Assembly: GCA_041748075.1 (NCBI GenBank)
Contig: JBGTDX010000143.1
Location: 53,001-117,000, forward strand
Length of the DNA: 64,000 nt
From: JBGSYJ01 sp041748075
GTDB taxonomy: Bacteria; Acidobacteriota; Thermoanaerobaculia; Gp7-AA8
Reading direction: 5' to 3'
Shown here one piece after another: positions 7,902 through 16,580 of the stretch. Made by a program: the position numbers and the translations under genes. The notes beneath the pieces were generated by a model that searched no databases, was not told the DNA's origin, and saw only the letters and a list, made by a program, of their open reading frames with translations. Each line of letters opens with the position of its first letter. Positions within the stretch are counted from its first letter, which is position 1.

Positions 7902-9588
7902 CCGGTGTTTCCCCCGCGCCCGCAAACACCGGCTCGATGTCCACCGGAATGTCTTCGAGCCGCGCGATGACTTCCTTGATCTCGGGGCTCGCGATTCCGT
8001 ACTTGTTTACGAGCCGCTCGGCCCTGGCAAAATCGCCCGTCGCTTCGATCAACAGAAGCTCGTTCGCGAGCGAGCGGGTGGCTTCCTCCATCCTCGCGAA
8101 GTCGACGCGGAACCGCCCATCTCCGGCCGGAACGATTCCGCCTTTCTCCCGGAACCAATTCCATTGAATCGCATTGCCTCTACCGTGGGCCGAGTCGATT
8201 CCGAATCGAAGGCTGCGGAACATCACGCCGGCGTTCGTGGCGAACATGGTCTCCCGGTCGAAGGCGGTTACGAGACCCTCGTCCATCGCGTACATGAGAT
8301 TCCACAGACTCAGCACATCCGCCTTGGCTTCCTCGATTGTCGAATAGAGGTTCTGCAGAAGCAGCCGTGTCTCGACCCGCTTGCCGTCCGGTGCTGTAAT
8401 CAGGCCGGGTCCCACGCCGTGCGACAACTCGTGAAAGAGGACGTGGTTGAAAAACGCATCAAACGTAACGAGGTCGATCTGGGAACTGTCGAGGACTCTC
8501 GCGGCGATCGGCTGTCCGCTTTGCCGGAACTTCGCCTCCATCACGTTCTTGAGCAGAACCATCTTCGATCCCTTGGCCTCCCGGACTTTCTCGTCGTTCG
8601 GCAGGTTGAAGGCCGCGGTCTGCACGCCGCGCCGGGCGTCGCCTGCCGTGAAAACCTCCTGCACGACGCGAATCGGTGAATCCGTGCCTCTGTTGGGGTT
8701 CTTGTGCTCGTCCGGAATCGGCAGATTGCGCTCCATGGCAGGCATATGGCTCGAATAAAGGGCAAGCTTCTCGGTTTCCGGCTTGTCGACGACGGTAATG
8801 AACGATTCGAACGATGCCTTGTAGTTGAACAGGTTGTCCTCGTACACCTCGTAGGGTCCGATGATGACCTCGAGGTCGGAATCGAGATCCATCCAGGCGA
8901 GGTCGCTCTCGAAGTAGTCGTTCGAGGAGAACGATGCGACCAGCTTCGTCAGGTAGTTGCGAAGCGACGCATTGCCCGTGAGCGCCGCCGCCTCAGTGAG
9001 AAGCCTTCCTGCAGGATCGAGGTGCTCTTTGTAATACGTGGAGTACGGGATGGCGACCAGCCGGTCTCCCTCCCTCCGGATCACGGTGAACAGGCCCTGA
9101 AAGCTTTCCTTGTCTCCGGGATTCGCAGCGATCCACGCCTCGAGCTCTTCTTTGGTCAGGTCTTCGGGATAGAAGCCTGCACCGGCGGGTTTGGGGCCGA
9201 CCGAAAGGAACGGTTCGTTCTCCTTCAAACGGTCCCAGGGGCCTTTCATGTTCTCGAAATAGGCGAGCGCCGGAGAGCTTCCGGCGGCCCGAAGCTGCTC
9301 ATGCCATGCGGGATTTCTCTCGGACACCTGACGGTAGAAGATCGCATCCATGTAGCGCGAGGCTTCGATCAGTTTCGCGAGAACCTGCTGTTCCCGGGAG
9401 TCGAGCAGGTTGCGGTCGTAGTCGATGACCGTTCGCGGGAGCTGGCTTCTCCGCTGCTCGATATCGGGGACCACTTCCAGCGCACCTTGCGTCTCCTGTG
9501 TGGCGGTCGTCGCTTCCTGTTGCTCACCGGCCCTGCATCCCAGGATGGACATCAGAAGAATGATCGTGATCGCCAGACGTACTTTCAA
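7894..9588 (-). CDS. M49-like (dipeptidyl peptidase III-related) zinc peptidase, lipoprotein
   Basis: The 564-residue protein begins with a lipoprotein signal (MKVRLAITIILLMSILGC, lipobox ILGC), so it should be anchored in the cell envelope. The zinc motif is HELSHGVGPG and a second motif is EEAKADVLSLWNL, matching the HEXXGH/EECRAE pair of family M49 but with a shorter five-residue HEXXH. The long N-terminal helical region (roughly 60-300) is consistent with M49. It likely removes dipeptides or acts on small substrates in the envelope. The start is TTG at 9588: AGGAGG lies 4 bases upstream and the frame gives a complete signal peptide, whereas the longer open frame has neither. The stop codon lies in the heptad array. 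Confidence 0.75.
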   Translation of the reverse strand: MKVRLAITIILLMSILGCRAGEQQEATTATQETQGALEVVPDIEQRRSQLPRTVIDYDRNLLDSREQQVLAKLIEASRYMDAIFYRQVSERNPAWHEQLRAAGSSPALAYFENMKGPWDRLKENEPFLSVGPKPAGAGFYPEDLTKEELEAWIAANPGDKESFQGLFTVIRREGDRLVAIPYSTYYKEHLDPAGRLLTEAAALTGNASLRNYLTKLVASFSSNDYFESDLAWMDLDSDLEVIIGPYEVYEDNLFNYKASFESFITVVDKPETEKLALYSSHMPAMERNLPIPDEHKNPNRGTDSPIRVVQEVFTAGDARRGVQTAAFNLPNDEKVREAKGSKMVLLKNVMEAKFRQSGQPIAARVLDSSQIDLVTFDAFFNHVLFHELSHGVGPGLITAPDGKRVETRLLLQNLYSTIEEAKADVLSLWNLMYAMDEGLVTAFDRETMFATNAGVMFRSLRFGIDSAHGRGNAIQWNWFREKGGIVPAGDGRFRVDFARMEEATRSLANELLLIEATGDFARAERLVNKYGIASPEIKEVIARLEDIPVDIEPVFAGAGETPDE

Positions 9589-9751
9589 AATTCCTCCTTC
9601 GGCTACCGGAATCCGGCAGGTGTCGCGCGCAGGGCACATTCTCTCTCCATTCGCGCCGGCCGGCGGTGAATATCGTGAACGCCATCCTTCATTCTCCATC
9701 TGGCAAGTTGCGTTCCCCTCTGCTATCGTCACGACCAGGGAGTGTGCTGAC

Positions 9752-10360
9752 TTGATCGTTCAATGTCCCGAGTGCCAGTCGCGCTACAGCTACGACGATG
9801 AGCGGTTCGAGCGGAAGCCCTCGCGCAAGCTCCGCTGCTTTCAGTGCAGGGAGGTCTTCGAGGTCGTCAATCCTGCATACGCGGCCGCGCGGCCGATGAC
9901 GGACGCGGACGAAACCGGCGCGCACAAGCGGCTCGAAGTGCTGGAACGGGATCCGATCGACGAGGAGGCTGTCGAGAGGCCTAAGCGTCCCAGGAAACGG
10001 AAGAGGACGGAGGAGCGGGCGGGACCGATTCAGCCTGAGGGAGACCCGAAGATGCCCGATGGGCTGCGCTTCTCGCTGGCCGTGATCAGCGGTCCGGACT
10101 CCGGCAAGGTCTACAGGATCGACAAACCCAGGATCGTGATCGGGCGTTCCCATGGCGATCTATCCCTCACTGACTCGGAAACGTCGAGGTCGCATGCCGC
10201 CATCATCGTTTACGAGAACACGATCCTGCTCGACGATCTCGAGTCGACCAACGGAACGTTCCACAAGGGCAAACCTCTGACCGAGCCCATCCCGCTTCAC
10301 AATCACTCAGAGTTTCAGGTGGGAAACACTACACTGATGCTGATCGTCACACGCGAATAG
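9752..10360 (+). CDS. Zinc-ribbon and FHA domain protein
   Basis: The 202-residue cytoplasmic protein opens with an MJ0042-type zinc ribbon: CPEC near residue 5 and CFQC near 30. A charged, Lys/Arg-rich linker (about 60-100) follows, then a C-terminal FHA domain with IGRSHGDLSLTDSETSRSHA and STNGTFHKGKPL, which contains the conserved phosphothreonine-binding Arg, Ser, His and Asn. It probably reads Ser/Thr phosphorylation; partners are unknown. The start is set at TTG 9752 (GGGAG about 9 bases upstream), because no ATG or GTG occurs in frame before the zinc ribbon except in DNA antisense to the peptidase gene. The exporter genes follow 39 bases downstream. Confidence 0.8.
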   Translation: MIVQCPECQSRYSYDDERFERKPSRKLRCFQCREVFEVVNPAYAAARPMTDADETGAHKRLEVLERDPIDEEAVERPKRPRKRKRTEERAGPIQPEGDPKMPDGLRFSLAVISGPDSGKVYRIDKPRIVIGRSHGDLSLTDSETSRSHAAIIVYENTILLDDLESTNGTFHKGKPLTEPIPLHNHSEFQVGNTTLMLIVTRE

Positions 10361-10399
10361 CCGCGAGAGGCGAGGAGCCCGAGGCAGCGTTTCTACCCG

Positions 10400-11251
10400 A
10401 TGACCATTCGAGAAGCGGACCGAAGCAGAACCCCACCATCCACTGCGAGGCTTTCTTTCGCCTCGGAGATCGCCACGCTATTCCGCTACCGGCAACTGAT
10501 CCTGACACTGACGGTGCGCGATCTCAAAGCGCGCTATCGAGGCTCGGTTCTGGGCTTTTTCTGGTCTCTGGCGAATCCACTGATGCTGCTGGGTGTGTAT
10601 ACGCTGGTCTTCACCCGATTTTTTCCCCGTCCCGACATCAACCCGTATTCGCTCTTTCTATTCGCAGGAATCCTTCCCTGGACGTTTTTCGCGGGCTCGA
10701 TCATGGAGACGACGACATCGATCTCGAGCAATGCGGGTCTCGTCAAGAAAGTGATGTTTCCGGCCGAGGCTCTGCCGCTGGTCGTTGTGTTCTCGCACCT
10801 GACGCATTTCGCGCTCGCCCTGCCGATTCTGCTGGCCGCCGCTCTGCTGTCGGCGCTCCTGGGCAAATCGCATCTGGGACTCGCGATCTTCGCAGTTCCG
10901 CTCATCATGATTCTACAGACGCTGTTCATCGCCGGACTGGCGCTGGCCATCTCTTCGGCCTCGGTGCTGTTCCGTGATCTCCGCGACCTGGTCGCCAATC
11001 TCATGCAGCTGGGATTCTTTCTCACGCCGATCATCTACTCGGTAGAGGCCATCCCATCCCGAGGGATCCGGGCTGTGCTGATGCTCAACCCGATGACCTC
11101 GTTCGTGGTTGCATACCAGAAGATCTTTTTTTACGGGCAATTACCCGGAGTTCCGGAGTCGCTGCTGATGGTGTTCTACACTGCAGTTTCTCTGGCTGCC
11201 GGCTTCATCGTGTTCGATCGTCTGCGCGACACGCTTGCGGAGGCCATCTGA
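10400..11251 (+). CDS. wzm: Polysaccharide ABC exporter, membrane subunit (Wzm/TagG family)
   Basis: The 283-residue ABC-2 type permease has six hydrophobic segments and the family landmarks LTVRDLKARYRGSVLGFFWSL near residue 40 and FLTPIIYSVEAIP near 210. It should pair with the ATPase encoded immediately downstream to flip undecaprenyl-linked O-antigen or a similar glycan across the inner membrane. The ATG at 10400 follows GAGG-rich sequence and is the first good start. The stop TGA overlaps the probable CTG start of wzt by 4 bases, so the two subunits look translationally coupled. No glycosyltransferases are adjacent, so the exported glycan cannot be named. Confidence 0.92.
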   Translation: MTIREADRSRTPPSTARLSFASEIATLFRYRQLILTLTVRDLKARYRGSVLGFFWSLANPLMLLGVYTLVFTRFFPRPDINPYSLFLFAGILPWTFFAGSIMETTTSISSNAGLVKKVMFPAEALPLVVVFSHLTHFALALPILLAAALLSALLGKSHLGLAIFAVPLIMILQTLFIAGLALAISSASVLFRDLRDLVANLMQLGFFLTPIIYSVEAIPSRGIRAVLMLNPMTSFVVAYQKIFFYGQLPGVPESLLMVFYTAVSLAAGFIVFDRLRDTLAEAI

Positions 11252-12633
11252 CAGCCGCACTCTCTCTCCGTGATGTCTCCAAGAGCTACAGGCTCTTCGG
11301 CAGGCGATCGCAATTTCAGACGCTCAAGAGTGCGCTCCTGAGGCGCGATTTCAAAGCTTCGGGTGAATCGTCCGTTCTCGCGCTGCACGACATCACCTTC
11401 GAGGTCGACAAGGGCGAGTCGTTCGGGATCATCGGACGCAACGGGTCGGGCAAATCGACGCTGCTCAAGCTCATCTCGGGAATCCTCAAGCCAACGACAG
11501 GATCCCTCGCCGTGGACGGGCGAATCTCCGCGCTGATCGAGTTGGGTGCCGGCTTCCATCCCGAGATTACCGGAAGAGAGAACATCTACATAAACGGCAT
11601 CATGCTCGGGTTGACGCGTCGCGAGATCGACCGGAAGTTTCCGCATATCGTCGAGTTCGCCGGTATCGGCGAGTATCTCGATGAACCGGTCAAGACCTAC
11701 TCGTCAGGCATGTACGTCCGTCTCGGTTTCGCCGTCGCCGTTCATGTGGACCCGGACATCCTCCTCATTGACGAGGTGCTCGCAGTGGGTGACGAGGAGT
11801 TTTCACAGAAGTGTATCGCGAAGATTCAGGAGATGAAGTACCGGGGCGTGACAATGTTGTTCGTCACGCATCAGCTGGATCTTGTCCGCAACCTCTGCGA
11901 TCGAACGCTCTGGCTGGACGACGGAACAATCGCCGGAATGGGCGATCCGATTCGAGTGGTCGACGCCTATCTCCAGCGCATCTCCGGCACCGAGCTGGCG
12001 CCAGTCGCGGAAGATGACGAAACAGCGGAAGCGGAGAACGGAGAAGGGACGGACAGCGAGGATCTCGAGAGGGAAGAACGCTGGGGCTCGGGTGAGATTC
12101 TGATTCCGAGAGTCTCACTGACGGATCGCGACGGCAATGATCTGGTCGCCGTCGGCACCGGCACTCCGGTGACTGTGGAGCTCGAGGTGCGGGTCCGCGA
12201 ACCGCAGACCGATTTCGTGTTCGGGATCGGTATCTACCACGCCGATGGGACCTGCGTTTACGGCACCAATACGGAGCTGGAAGGGTGGCTGCCGGACCGC
12301 ATCGAGTCGAACGGAATCGTCAAGTTCGTCATCAGCGCACTCGATCTCGTGGCGGGCTCGTACAGGCTCGACACCGCAGTTCATTCACGCAACGGGCGCG
12401 CATTCGATTACCGGCGAGGTGTGGTCCGATTCGTCGTCGGATCCCGCATTCACGACGTCGGCGTGTACAGACCGAAGCACGAATGGAGGTTCGAGGGAGG
12501 CATCTCGTTCAAGTCCGTCGACGTGCTGACGCGGAATGTTCCGGCTCCCATGGCGGAGTACATCAAGGACAACGAGGAGCCGGCGCCGGCTTACAGGAAG
12601 CGACGGCCGAAACGCCGGAAAAGCGACACATGA
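11248..12633 (+). CDS. wzt: Polysaccharide ABC exporter ATPase with Wzt C-terminal sugar-binding domain, probable CTG start
   Basis: The protein (461 residues) carries Walker A IGRNGSGKST near residue 68, the Wzt hallmark ALIELGAGFHPEITGREN, signature YSSGMYVRLGF, Walker B DILLIDEVLAVGD and the switch His in FVTHQLD. An acidic linker (about 255-280) leads to a beta-rich Wzt_C domain (WGSGEILIPRVSL, VFGIGIYHADGTCVYGTNTE) that in relatives recognises the terminal sugar of the glycan. In-frame sequence from about 10981 to Walker A contains no ATG, GTG or TTG. The only sensible start is CTG at 11248, with GGAGG four bases upstream and a CTGA overlap with the wzm stop. The next standard start (GTG 11512) would delete Walker A. 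Confidence 0.88.
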   Translation: MTAALSLRDVSKSYRLFGRRSQFQTLKSALLRRDFKASGESSVLALHDITFEVDKGESFGIIGRNGSGKSTLLKLISGILKPTTGSLAVDGRISALIELGAGFHPEITGRENIYINGIMLGLTRREIDRKFPHIVEFAGIGEYLDEPVKTYSSGMYVRLGFAVAVHVDPDILLIDEVLAVGDEEFSQKCIAKIQEMKYRGVTMLFVTHQLDLVRNLCDRTLWLDDGTIAGMGDPIRVVDAYLQRISGTELAPVAEDDETAEAENGEGTDSEDLEREERWGSGEILIPRVSLTDRDGNDLVAVGTGTPVTVELEVRVREPQTDFVFGIGIYHADGTCVYGTNTELEGWLPDRIESNGIVKFVISALDLVAGSYRLDTAVHSRNGRAFDYRRGVVRFVVGSRIHDVGVYRPKHEWRFEGGISFKSVDVLTRNVPAPMAEYIKDNEEPAPAYRKRRPKRRKSDT

Positions 12634-12644
12634 CGGCAGACTTT

Positions 12645-13010
12645 TCAGCGGGGGGGCGGTAATTTTCCGGCTGTCGCTTCTTCCGGTGGCAGCATGTAGA
12701 TGATCTCGCCCTCCCTGGACATACCAAGATCCTCACGGGCGATTCGTTCCACGACGAAGGTGGAGCTCTTGAGGCTTTCGATCTCGCGCTCCAGGCGCTC
12801 GTTCTCCTTTCGAAGAATCTCGATGTCCGTTTCGAGCTTCTGTACGGTTGCGCGGGAACGCTGCAACTCGGAAATTCCCTGCTCACTGAAGACGAACGAG
12901 ATCAGAAAAATTACCGTCAGAATGCTCGACAGGAGCACGACGACCTTGAGCGTGACTTTGGTCGAACGCCGGGGCTCGCGAGCAGAAACTGCAGAATTCA
13001 AGATGAACAC
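12645..13010 (-). CDS. ftsB: FtsB/DivIC-type cell division protein
   Basis: The protein is small and bitopic: a short N-terminal cytoplasmic tail, one membrane helix (VTLKVVVLLSSILTVIFLI), then a heptad coiled coil (ELQRSRATVQKLETDIEILRKE and on) and the septum-initiator tail VERIAREDLGMSREGEIIYML. This layout matches FtsB/DivIC, which bridges FtsL and FtsQ in the divisome. GTG at 13010 is preferred because it gives the usual length (121 residues); a TTG nine bases further in is equally possible and no strong ribosome site distinguishes them. The gene converges on wzt with 11 bases between the stops and is divergent from allB. Confidence 0.85.
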   Translation of the reverse strand: MFILNSAVSAREPRRSTKVTLKVVVLLSSILTVIFLISFVFSEQGISELQRSRATVQKLETDIEILRKENERLEREIESLKSSTFVVERIAREDLGMSREGEIIYMLPPEEATAGKLPPPR

Positions 13011-13062
13011 AGTGTCCGGAGATCCGTCGAGAGTGTCAAGCCGCCATTCGACCGGTTTGGGT

Positions 13063-13111
13063 TGTGAGTTGTGGGGGTTGCGTCTCCAGCCGCGAGTCGC
13101 GGGTTGCAACG
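13063..13111. repeat. GTTGTGA/GTTGCGG word cluster
   Basis: The sequence GTTGTGAGTTGTGGGGGTTGC followed by CGCGAGTCGCGGGTTGC is a degenerate heptad-word cluster in the ftsB-allB divergent gap. It is related to the AACTCGC words at 14686-14705 in inverse orientation. Confidence 0.5.
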
Positions 13112-13181
13112 CTCCTGACCCCTGCCCTCCTTCCGCTGCGGCGGGAGGGAGGGTTCTCACAGTGCGCGCCGGGAGTCCGGG

Positions 13182-13187
13182 TATGAT
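13182..13187 (+). promoter_or_regulatory. -10 box of a probable leaderless allB transcript
   Basis: TATGAT lies exactly six bases before the allB ATG, placing the expected transcription start on the A of ATG. No Shine-Dalgarno sequence and no clear -35 box are visible. Confidence 0.6.
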
Positions 13188-13193
13188 CCGCGC

Positions 13194-14546
13194 ATGTCTG
13201 ACGATCTCGTTATCCGGAGCCGGCGCGTCGTCACGACTGCGGGCGTCGCGCCCGCTTCAATTCATATCAGGGATGGCCTGATCGACAGCATCTCCTCATT
13301 CGACGACCTCGGCGATACGACGCGAATCGTCGATTGCGGCGAACACGTCGTCATGCCCGGACTCGTCGATTCGCACGTTCACGTCAATGAGCCGGGGCGG
13401 ACGGAGTGGGAGGGCTTCGAGACCGCCACCCGCGCCGCGGCTGCCGGGGGCGTCACGACGATCGTTGACATGCCGCTCAACAGCATCCCGCCCACGACGA
13501 CCGTGCGCCACCTCGAAGAGAAAATTGCCGCCCTCAAAGGCAAGTGTCACGTCGATGTCGGTCTCTGGGGCGGCGCCGTCCCGGGCAACGCCGGCGAGCT
13601 TCGACCGATGCTCGTCGCAGGGGTGCTCGGATTCAAAGCTTTTCTCATCGACTCGGGGGTCGAGGAGTTTCCACACGTAAATGCCCCGGAGCTCCAATCG
13701 GCCATGACAACCCTGCGAGGTACCGATGCGCCGCTCCTGGTGCATGCCGAACTGGCTGGACCGATCGAGGCGGCGCGTACTTCCGGGCCTTCCGGTTCAT
13801 ACCTTCAGTACCTTCACTCACGTCCACCCGCCGCGGAGGTGGAGGCAATCGAGCTCGTCGCGCGGCTCTGCAAAGCGACCGGTGCGCGCGCACACATCGT
13901 CCACCTCTCAGCCTACGAGGGTCTGGACATCATCCGCCGCGCGCGGGACGCCGGGATTCGTCTGTCCGCGGAAACAACGCCGCACTACCTGCATCTCGAG
14001 GCGAGCACGATTCCGGACGGAGCGACCGAGTTCAAGTGCGCACCCCCGATCCGGGACGAGGCGAATCGACAGAAATTATGGGATGGCCTGTCAGAGGGCG
14101 TCATCGAGATGGTCGTCAGCGATCACTCACCCTGTACCCCGGAGCTCAAGCAGCGCGAACGTGGAGACTTTGCAGCCGCGTGGGGAGGCATCGCTTCGGT
14201 GCAGTTCCTCCTTCCGGTGGTGTGGAGCGAGGCGAACGAGCGCGGCCACGACCTGAGGAGTCTGAGCCGCTGGCTGTCGGAGGGACCGGCGAGGCTGTCG
14301 GGACTCGATGACCGGAAGGGGAAGCTCGCGCCCGGCTACGATGCGGATCTGGTGGTCTGGAGCCCGGAAGAATCGTTCGCCGTCCGTGCCGACAGCATTC
14401 ACCACCGCCACAAACTCACCCCGTACCTGCACGAACAACTCTACGGAGTTGTGAAACAGACATGGCTCCGGGGAATGCGGGTGTATGCAGACGGTCAGTT
14501 CGCTACGGCGGCAGGACGCTGGATCAAAGGGCGTCGCGCGATGTGA
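13194..14546 (+). CDS. allB: Allantoinase
   Basis: The 450-residue metal-dependent amidohydrolase opens the ring of allantoin to give allantoate. The metal motif DSHVHVNEPGRTEWEGF (residues 61-77) and the following ATRAAAAGGVTTIVDMPLNS are diagnostic for allantoinase over dihydroorotase. Further zinc ligands are in ARAHIVHLSAYEG and AETTPHYLHL, and the catalytic Asp in VVSDHSPCTPELK. The final segment GKLAPGYDADLVVW is the usual beta-domain return. The ATG at 13194 is preceded by TATGAT six bases away and no ribosome site. It heads the rightward half of the purine-degradation island. Confidence 0.95.
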   Translation: MSDDLVIRSRRVVTTAGVAPASIHIRDGLIDSISSFDDLGDTTRIVDCGEHVVMPGLVDSHVHVNEPGRTEWEGFETATRAAAAGGVTTIVDMPLNSIPPTTTVRHLEEKIAALKGKCHVDVGLWGGAVPGNAGELRPMLVAGVLGFKAFLIDSGVEEFPHVNAPELQSAMTTLRGTDAPLLVHAELAGPIEAARTSGPSGSYLQYLHSRPPAAEVEAIELVARLCKATGARAHIVHLSAYEGLDIIRRARDAGIRLSAETTPHYLHLEASTIPDGATEFKCAPPIRDEANRQKLWDGLSEGVIEMVVSDHSPCTPELKQRERGDFAAAWGGIASVQFLLPVVWSEANERGHDLRSLSRWLSEGPARLSGLDDRKGKLAPGYDADLVVWSPEESFAVRADSIHHRHKLTPYLHEQLYGVVKQTWLRGMRVYADGQFATAAGRWIKGRRAM

Positions 14547-14610
14547 CCGCCACGAACCTGACCAGCGCCGCATCGTGAGAGAAGCGAGACTGTAAGAAAA
14601 GTCAGCGCGT

Positions 14611-14640
14611 GTGTCATCCGAGCGAAGTTCAGGATGACAT
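14611..14640. repeat. TCATCC...GGATGA hairpin (REP-like)
   Basis: The inverted pair GTCATCC / GGATGAC has a 12-base loop containing GAGCGAAG. It is a short relative of the palindrome at 7659-7745. Confidence 0.65.
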
Positions 14641-14685
14641 CGCGCTCCGATGCTCCCGCAATACTCGCCTCGGAACGATCACATC

Positions 14686-14705
14686 ACAACTCGCAACTCA
14701 CAACC
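14686..14705. repeat. AACTCGC/AACTCAC heptad words
   Basis: Two and a half units of AACTCRC precede the allantoicase gene. This is one of the several 7-bp word families in the window. Confidence 0.5.
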
Positions 14706-14726
14706 TGTCTGCTACTCTTGCCGTGC

Positions 14727-16199
14727 ATGACTGACTTCCGCGACCTGATCGATCTTGCCGGCGAGGCCGTCGGCGGCGCGGTACTTTACGCGAATGATGA
14801 TTTCTTCGCAGACAAAGAGAATCTCCTTCACGCTGCAGCTCCTGTGTGGAAAGAGCATGAATACACAGACCGCGGCAAGTGGATGGATGGATGGGAGAGC
14901 CGGCGCAAACGGCAGGCTGGCCACGACTTTGTCATCATCCGCCTCGGCCTGCCGGGGATCCTCCGCGGAGTGGTCGTCGATACGAGTTTCTTCCGGGGAA
15001 ACTATCCCGAGGAGTGCTCGATCGAAGCCTGCTACGCGGCTCCCGACGCAGACGTGGAGAAACTTCTGTCAGCAAACTGGTTCGAGGTGCTTCCGAAGTC
15101 CGGACTTTCGGGTGACGGTCACAATCTCTTCTCGATCGACAATTCGAACGCTGTCACGCATCTGCGGTTCAACATCTATCCGGACGGTGGCGTTGCGAGG
15201 CTGAGAGCTCACGGAGACGTGGTTCCGGACTGGAGGCTCGCCGGCGGCCTTGCAAACGAGCTCGATCTCGCCGCCGTGGAGCATGGTGGTGAGGTCCTTA
15301 CGTGTAGCGACATGTTCTTCGGGCCGAAACACAATCTCATCATGCCAGGCCGTTCTTTGAACATGAGCGGCGGCTGGGAAACGAAACGGCGACGAGGACC
15401 GGGTCATGACTGGGTCATCCTGAAACTGGCGACCGAGTGCGAGCTGCACCGCGTGGAGATCGACACGAATCACTTCAAAGGTAACTACCCCGATACCGCG
15501 TCGATCGAAGGTTGCCGGATCAGCGGGACGGAGCTCTCAAACGCCGAATGGACGGAGGTGCTCTCGCAGACGAAGATGCAGGCTCATACCCGGCACTTCT
15601 TCGCAGATGAACTGTCTCACCGGGGGCCGTTCACGCATCTTCGCCTCAATGTGTATCCGGACGGCGGCATCAGCAGACTTCGCGTGCACGCCGTGGCAAC
15701 GGAGGCGGGACGGCTCGAGCAGGTCGTCCGTCTCATCAACTGTCTTCCGGATCCGGCGCCGCAGCTACTCGCCTGCTGTGCTTCGACCGCGTGGGTCGAG
15801 GGCGTGATCGCTGCACGTCCTTTTGCTGACTGGAACGATCTGACGAGTCGCGCGGATGCAATCTGGCGTTCTCTCGGTCGCGAGGCCTGGCTCGAGGCAT
15901 TCCGCGCACATCCTCGCATCGGCGAGCGGAAAACTTCTCAGCCATGGGCAGCCGAAGAGCAGGCGTCGACGCGAAGCGCGGCGGACGACGTGATCGCGGC
16001 GCTCGAGGCGGGCAACCGTGAGCACGAAGAGCGGTTCGGACACATCTTCATCGTCTGCGCTACAGGGAGGTCTGCTGAGGAGATGCTGTCCATGCTGCGG
16101 CAGCGGCTTCATAATTCTCCCGAGACCGAACTGGAAGTCGCAGCCGAAGAGCAGCGCAAAATCACGCATCTGAGACTGAAGAAACTGGTGACTGTATGA
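14727..16199 (+). CDS. alc-uraD: Allantoicase fused to OHCU decarboxylase
   Basis: The 490-residue protein fuses two enzymes of the ureide pathway. Residues 1-335 are allantoicase (allantoate to ureidoglycolate plus urea), built of two similar jelly-roll repeats: each has a WESRRKRQAGHDFVIIRLGLP-like and VDTSFFRGNYPE-like block and ends LRFNIYPDGGVARL or LRLNVYPDGGISRL. Residues about 340-490 are 2-oxo-4-hydroxy-4-carboxy-5-ureidoimidazoline decarboxylase, with the catalytic His in FRAHPRIGER and the FGHIFIVCATGRSAEEML helix. The ATG at 14727 gives the standard allantoicase N-terminus; a TACTCT box lies eight bases upstream and there is no ribosome site. The last four bases overlap the next gene (ATGA). 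Confidence 0.93.
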   Translation: MTDFRDLIDLAGEAVGGAVLYANDDFFADKENLLHAAAPVWKEHEYTDRGKWMDGWESRRKRQAGHDFVIIRLGLPGILRGVVVDTSFFRGNYPEECSIEACYAAPDADVEKLLSANWFEVLPKSGLSGDGHNLFSIDNSNAVTHLRFNIYPDGGVARLRAHGDVVPDWRLAGGLANELDLAAVEHGGEVLTCSDMFFGPKHNLIMPGRSLNMSGGWETKRRRGPGHDWVILKLATECELHRVEIDTNHFKGNYPDTASIEGCRISGTELSNAEWTEVLSQTKMQAHTRHFFADELSHRGPFTHLRLNVYPDGGISRLRVHAVATEAGRLEQVVRLINCLPDPAPQLLACCASTAWVEGVIAARPFADWNDLTSRADAIWRSLGREAWLEAFRAHPRIGERKTSQPWAAEEQASTRSAADDVIAALEAGNREHEERFGHIFIVCATGRSAEEMLSMLRQRLHNSPETELEVAAEEQRKITHLRLKKLVTV

Positions 16200-16537
16200 G
16201 CGGCATCACGACCCACGTACTCGACACATCCCTCGGGCGTCCGGCTCCCGGCGTCGCGATACGGCTCGAGCTCAAAGAGGACCCGAGCCGGTGGTCACTG
16301 GTCGGCGAAGGAAAGACCGATGCCGACGGACGTCAGAGAACTCTGATGGCGGACCGTGTGCTGAAACCCGGAAGCTACCGGTTGACGTTCGACGTGGGAG
16401 ACTATTTCCGGGCTCACGACCGAGCAAGTTTCTTTCCTCATGTTTCGATCGAATTCGAGATCACGGACGCCTCGCAGCATTACCACGTGCCACTGTTGCT
16501 CAGTCCGTACGGGTACTCGACGTATCGTGGAAGCTGA
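16196..16537 (+). CDS. uraH: 5-hydroxyisourate hydrolase (transthyretin-like)
   Basis: The 113-residue homotetrameric enzyme hydrolyses 5-hydroxyisourate to OHCU, the step before the decarboxylase domain encoded just upstream. It has the N-terminal THVLDTSLGRPA motif with the catalytic His, the ATP-like DADGR turn, FFPHVSIEFEI, and the diagnostic C-terminal YRGS. Length is normal for the family. It overlaps the fused upstream gene by ATGA, so the pair is translationally coupled, and it converges on the DUF6986-type gene. Confidence 0.96.
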   Translation: MSGITTHVLDTSLGRPAPGVAIRLELKEDPSRWSLVGEGKTDADGRQRTLMADRVLKPGSYRLTFDVGDYFRAHDRASFFPHVSIEFEITDASQHYHVPLLLSPYGYSTYRGS

Positions 16538-16580
16538 GGAATCGGAGGCTGGCTGCCGGGAAGGCCTGTCATCCTGACGG

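Noticed and set aside
8704..9669. 321-codon frame antisense to the M49-like gene
   Set aside because: Low-complexity, Arg/Val-rich translation without a start signal; the opposite strand has zinc motifs and a lipobox.
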